Shown here piece after piece: positions 6,573-9,304 of a stretch of DNA of 9,304 bases. The notes under the pieces were generated by a model. The model made no database searches and was not told the origin of the DNA. It saw only the letters and a program-made list of their open reading frames with translations. The stretch is from Actinomycetes bacterium (GTDB lineage Bacteria; Actinomycetota; Actinomycetes; Actinomycetales; Microbacteriaceae), in assembly GCA_023451265.1 (NCBI GenBank), contig JAEYAG010000232.1, positions 1 to 9,304 of the forward strand. The letters run 5' to 3'. Each line of letters begins with the position of its first letter. The first letter of the stretch is position 1. Made by a program: the position numbers and the translations under genes.

Positions 6573-7825
6573 GGGCGCCTCTCTGCGGCCAGGGCGGCCT
6601 GTACGGCACGGTACACGCGCGCGGTGTTCTCGCCGTCGTCGAACGCGTGCACCCGTGCGCTCAGGGCCCGTGCTCTCGCGAGCCGGCGCTCGCGCTCGGC
6701 GGGGTCGGAGAGCACCGCCCGCACGAGCGCCGTCGCCGCCGTCCACTCGCGCGCGACGTCGTCACCGGCGACCTCCGCGTACGTGCCGTAGAAGCCGCGG
6801 GACCGGGCGTAGTCGGCGAGGTCGGGCGCGAGGAACACCGTCGGCACCGGGACGAGGGCTGCGTCGAACGCCAGCGACGAATAGTCGGTGATGAGCACGT
6901 CGACGGCGGGCAGCAGCGGAGTGACGTCGGAGACGAGGTCGCTGCCCAGCATCCGCCCGCCGGCCCCGAGCGCGGCCGCGTAGTCCCCGGCGCCGAGCGG
7001 GTGCGAGCGGACCAGCAGAATCGCCTCGGCGTCGTCGAGGACGCTCTGCAGCGCCGCGGCCTGCGCCGCGTCGGGCGCCGCCGGGTCGGGCGCCCCGTCG
7101 CGCCATGTCGGGGCGTACAGCACGACCCGACGGTCGCCGATCTCGGGGACGAGCTCGGCCAGCCGCGCCCGCGCGGACGCCCGGCGGTCGGCGGCCGTGC
7201 CGCGCGAGAGCACATCGACGCGCGGCTCGCCGGTGACCGGGACGCGCTCATCGGGAAGTCCGAACCCCGACTCCAGGCGCCCACGGACCACCTCGGACGC
7301 CGCCGGCAGCACGCGGATGCGGCGTTGCGTGCGCCGGTACGACAGCGCGAGCAGCCGGCCCAGGGCGCGGCGGACGAGCGTCGGCGCACCGGGGAGGGGC
7401 GGCTGCGTCGTGACGGGCGCGTCGAGCCCGATGCGCTTGAGCGGGATGCCGTGCCACAACTGCACGATGACCCCGCCGGTGGCGGCGTAGCGGTTGACGT
7501 CGCCGAACCCGTGGGTGACGACGATGACCGCGGCGCGCGCCGTGAGCCAGAACCCCCGCAGCGACGCCTTGCGTGCCGCGGGGATGCCGCGGTGACGCGC
7601 TTCTGCCTCGTCGGCCGCACCGCCCGTGAGCCACACCGCGCGCTCACCGCGCGCCGCCGCGTGCTCCCACAGCGCCCAGGCACCGTCAGCAAGCCCCACG
7701 GCGCACCCGAACACCCACAGGTCGCGCGTCCGAGGGATCACGAGGGTCAGCACACGGCCGAGCACATATAGCGGGATGCGAAGGAGCTTCCCGGCGTTGC
7801 CGGCGCCGAACGAGAAGGACGCCAC
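6569..7825 (-). CDS. CDP-glycerol glycerophosphotransferase family protein (TagB-like length)
   Basis: The product has 418 aa from GTG 7825-7823 (MASFSFGAGN...). An N-terminal hydrophobic/amphipathic stretch, LLRIPLYVLGRVLTLVIP (14-31), probably helps it bind the membrane. Catalytic motifs: VIVVTHGFGDVNRY (100-113), VQLWHGIPLKRIG (121-133, H125), TGEPRVDVL (198-206, in place of the usual GYPRND), VLYAPTWRDG (235-244), LVRSHPLG (271-278, H275), and LLPAVDVLITDYSSLAFD (304-321). FDDGENTARVYRAV near the end is also typical. Key histidines are intact. It is the first gene of a two-gene leftward operon, overlapping the 488-aa paralogue by 4 bases (ATGA), so the two proteins are probably made together and act in sequence, for example priming then extension. 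That split is inference from the B. subtilis TagB/TagF precedent and the shorter length. The start codon lies inside a 15-bp inverted repeat. A later start is possible, but the leaderless promoter and the hydrophobic N-terminus support this one. Confidence 0.87.
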   Translation of the reverse strand: MASFSFGAGNAGKLLRIPLYVLGRVLTLVIPRTRDLWVFGCAVGLADGAWALWEHAAARGERAVWLTGGAADEAEARHRGIPAARKASLRGFWLTARAAVIVVTHGFGDVNRYAATGGVIVQLWHGIPLKRIGLDAPVTTQPPLPGAPTLVRRALGRLLALSYRRTQRRIRVLPAASEVVRGRLESGFGLPDERVPVTGEPRVDVLSRGTAADRRASARARLAELVPEIGDRRVVLYAPTWRDGAPDPAAPDAAQAAALQSVLDDAEAILLVRSHPLGAGDYAAALGAGGRMLGSDLVSDVTPLLPAVDVLITDYSSLAFDAALVPVPTVFLAPDLADYARSRGFYGTYAEVAGDDVAREWTAATALVRAVLSDPAERERRLARARALSARVHAFDDGENTARVYRAVQAALAAERRP

Positions 7826-7858
7826 CCGGCGAGCCTATCGTCCGGTGGCGTCCTTCTC
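7812..7858 (-). promoter_or_regulatory. Perfect 15-bp inverted repeat spanning a promoter and start codon
   Basis: GAGAAGGACGCCACC (7812-7826) and its exact reverse complement (7844-7858) flank a 17-base loop. Read on the minus strand, the stem begins 39 bases after the htrA stop, the loop holds the TAGGCT -10, and the second arm contains the GTG start (7825-7823) and first codons of the next gene. It could be a terminator for htrA mRNA (though no T-tract follows), a two-half-site operator centred on the -10, or an RNA hairpin hiding the GTG in read-through transcripts. The repeat itself is certain; its role is inferred. Confidence 0.75.
7823..7837 (-). promoter_or_regulatory. Putative leaderless promoter of the two-gene glycerophosphotransferase operon
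   Basis: On the minus strand TAGGCT (7837-7832) is followed by 6 bases and GTG (7825-7823). The box TAGGCTCG is identical to that in front of the gene at 943. No -35 match is visible 17-18 bases upstream, where the first arm of the inverted repeat lies. An operon mRNA starting here would begin at the GTG. Confidence 0.45.
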
Positions 7859-7897
7859 TTCGAGCGGACCCGGCGTCGCGATGACGCGTGTCGAGTG

Positions 7898-9304
7898 TTA
7901 CTGCGTGAGCGTGCCGAGGGTCACGGTCGCCGACAGGGTCTTGCCGTCGCGCTCGTACACGATGGTCGCCTTCGAACCGGCGGCGAGGGCGCGCACCTGA
8001 GCGGTCAGGTCGGTCGCGTCGCTGATCGGCACCCCGTTGAACGACGTCACGACGTCGCCCTTCTTCAGCCCGGCCTCGGCGGCGGCCCCACCGGTGGTGA
8101 CCTCGCTGATGTAGGCGCCCGCGGTGGTCGCGCCCTCCTGCGCGGCGGCGTCCATCACGCCGGCGCCCAGCAGGCCGTGAGTGGCGGCACCGTCGGCGAT
8201 GATCTCGTCGGTGATGCGCTTGACGATGTCGGACGGGATAGAGAAGCCGACCCCGATCGACCCGGACTGGCTCGAGCTCGAGCTGCCGGTCGAGGCGATC
8301 GCGACGTTGATGCCGATGAGCTGGCCCTCGCCGTCGACGAGCGCACCGCCGGAGTTGCCCGGGTTGATCGCGGCATCCGTCTGGATGACGGCGATCGAGA
8401 TCGTGCTCGTGGCGGAGGACTGCTGCTGACCCTGGCCGAAGTCGAACTGGAACGGCGAGTCGCCCTGCCCGTTCTCCGGGCTCTGCTGCGTGTCGTCGCC
8501 CTCGGGAGCGGCGGACGAGGCGATCTGGATCGAACGGTTCAGCGCGCTGACGATGCCCGTCGTGACCGTGTTGGACAGTCCGAGCGGGGCGCCGACGGCG
8601 ACGGTCTGGTCGCCGACGTTGAGCTTGCTGGAGTCGCCGAACGTGATGGGCGTGAGCCCCGACGCGTCGTCGAGCTTGATGACCGCGAGGTCGTAGGTCG
8701 GGTCGGTGCCGACGATGGTGGCGGAGTACACCTTGCCGTCCGACGTCGTGACCGTGAGCTTCGCGTCGGAGGTCTCGCCGTCCAGCGTCACGACGTGCGT
8801 GTTGGTCACGACGTAGCCGTCTTCGCTCAGGATGACGCCCGAGCCGGTGCCGCCGGACGAGCCCGACGTCGCCGAGATGGTCACGACGCTCGGCACGACC
8901 TTCGCCGCGATCGCGGTGGTCTGGTTCACCGAGTCGGTGTTGTTGACCGTGATGGCGCCGGGGCCGGTGGTGACGACCGTCTGCGGCTGCGCGAAGAACG
9001 AGGTGCCCGCGGCGGCTCCGCCGAGGCCGGCCGCACCGCCGACGAGGGCCGCGGCCACCATGATGCCGACGATCTTGCCGGCCCCGACCTTCGCGCCCGG
9101 CGCCGACGCGGTGTGACCACTGGCGCCCGCCGTGTCGTGTCCGTGCAGGTGGTGGCCGGAGGCGGGAAGTCCGGATGCCGGGGCCGTCGCGTACGCGGCA
9201 GTGGGATGCTGCCCGGGCTGGCTCTGCTGCCCGTGCTGACCGTAGGCGGGGGCTCCGTAGGGCGCGCTCGGCGCCGTGTAGGGGGCCTGCGACGCATACG
9301 GGTG
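7898..9304 (-). CDS. HtrA/DegP-like membrane-anchored serine protease with PDZ domain (5' truncated by window edge)
   Basis: The frame is open to the last base of the window, so the N-terminus is missing; 468 residues are visible (Met at 9061 is internal residue 82). Residues 1-~73 form a Pro/Gln/Tyr/Ala-rich cytosolic tail with a His cluster (GHHLHGH, 50-56). One membrane helix follows at ~77-100 (KIVGIMVAAALVGGAAGLGG), placing the protease outside the membrane. The trypsin-like domain has a complete triad: H170 in TNTHVV, D205 in YDLAVIK, S318 in the GNSGGAL loop preceded by QTDAAINP. A ~38-residue Gln/Gly/Asp-rich insert (about 263-300) sits shortly before the serine loop. A C-terminal PDZ domain runs from ~375 to 465, with GLLGAGV, GAAAEAGLKKGDVVTSFNG and RDGKTLSATVTLG. 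It should degrade or sense misfolded extracytoplasmic proteins. It lies 72 bases upstream of the glycerophosphotransferase operon on the same strand, so read-through is possible. Family assignment is very secure; which HtrA paralogue (PepD, HtrA, DegQ-like) is not. Confidence 0.93.
   Translation of the reverse strand, partial: HPYASQAPYTAPSAPYGAPAYGQHGQQSQPGQHPTAAYATAPASGLPASGHHLHGHDTAGASGHTASAPGAKVGAGKIVGIMVAAALVGGAAGLGGAAAGTSFFAQPQTVVTTGPGAITVNNTDSVNQTTAIAAKVVPSVVTISATSGSSGGTGSGVILSEDGYVVTNTHVVTLDGETSDAKLTVTTSDGKVYSATIVGTDPTYDLAVIKLDDASGLTPITFGDSSKLNVGDQTVAVGAPLGLSNTVTTGIVSALNRSIQIASSAAPEGDDTQQSPENGQGDSPFQFDFGQGQQQSSATSTISIAVIQTDAAINPGNSGGALVDGEGQLIGINVAIASTGSSSSSQSGSIGVGFSIPSDIVKRITDEIIADGAATHGLLGAGVMDAAAQEGATTAGAYISEVTTGGAAAEAGLKKGDVVTSFNGVPISDATDLTAQVRALAAGSKATIVYERDGKTLSATVTLGTLTQ

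Noticed and set aside
4842..6791. A 649-codon open frame on the plus strand, the longest uninterrupted frame in the window
   Set aside because: It begins inside the glycosyltransferase gene and is antisense to the operon genes. The translation is Arg/Gly/His-rich with no domain pattern, while the opposite strand has clear catalytic motifs. Long antisense frames are expected in very GC-rich DNA.
1..9304. Insertion sequences, integrases, tRNA or rRNA genes, defence-system genes
   Set aside because: No transposase, integrase, nuclease or toxin-antitoxin motifs, terminal inverted repeats or RNA gene signatures were seen; base composition looks even across the window, giving no sign of recent transfer.

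Overview
The window looks like chromosomal DNA from a high-GC actinobacterium, most likely Microbacteriaceae and perhaps Microbacterium. The evidence is the very GC-rich codon use, GTG starts, TANNNT -10 boxes abutting start codons, a DUF4192/SCO4848-type gene pair and an actinobacterial HtrA. No 16S or other marker gene is present, so the genus is a guess.

Layout. (1) Positions 2-1167, + strand: the 3' part of a DUF4192-family gene, overlapping by 4 bases a 74-aa two-helix membrane protein (SCO4848-like). (2) 1268-2554, +: a maltokinase (Mak/Pep2 type) that makes maltose 1-phosphate for alpha-glucan synthesis, with its own promoter and none of its usual partner genes in view. (3) 2647-3918, -: a divergent CDP-glycerol glycerophosphotransferase-like protein, transcribed away from (4) 3989-5080, +: an ExoA-like membrane-anchored family 2 glycosyltransferase. 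(5) 7825-5106, -: a two-gene, ATGA-coupled operon of two further glycerophosphotransferase-family proteins (418 aa, then 488 aa with an N-terminal beta-rich domain). (6) 9304-7898, -: most of a membrane-anchored HtrA/DegP-like serine protease with a PDZ domain, cut by the window edge.

Genes 3-5 read as part of a cell-surface glycopolymer locus (teichoic-acid-like, poly(alditol-phosphate) or similar): three enzymes of the TagB/TagF type plus one glycosyltransferase. HtrA, an extracytoplasmic quality-control protease, lies directly upstream of the operon on the same strand. Precursor synthesis (TagD/TarI-like), the undecaprenyl-phosphate primer enzyme and an exporter are not in view.

The clearest non-coding pattern concerns start sites. 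Five genes have a -10-like hexamer (TACCCT twice, TAGGCT twice, CATGAT once) ending exactly 6 bases before the start codon, which predicts leaderless mRNAs. The one other gene whose start is visible is translationally coupled and instead has a Shine-Dalgarno. One of the leaderless starts lies inside a perfect 15-bp inverted repeat that could also fold in read-through RNA from htrA. I do not see a convincing wholly new system here. The most testable novelties are this hairpin/leaderless-start arrangement and the divergent glycerophosphotransferase with altered motifs and an acidic tail.
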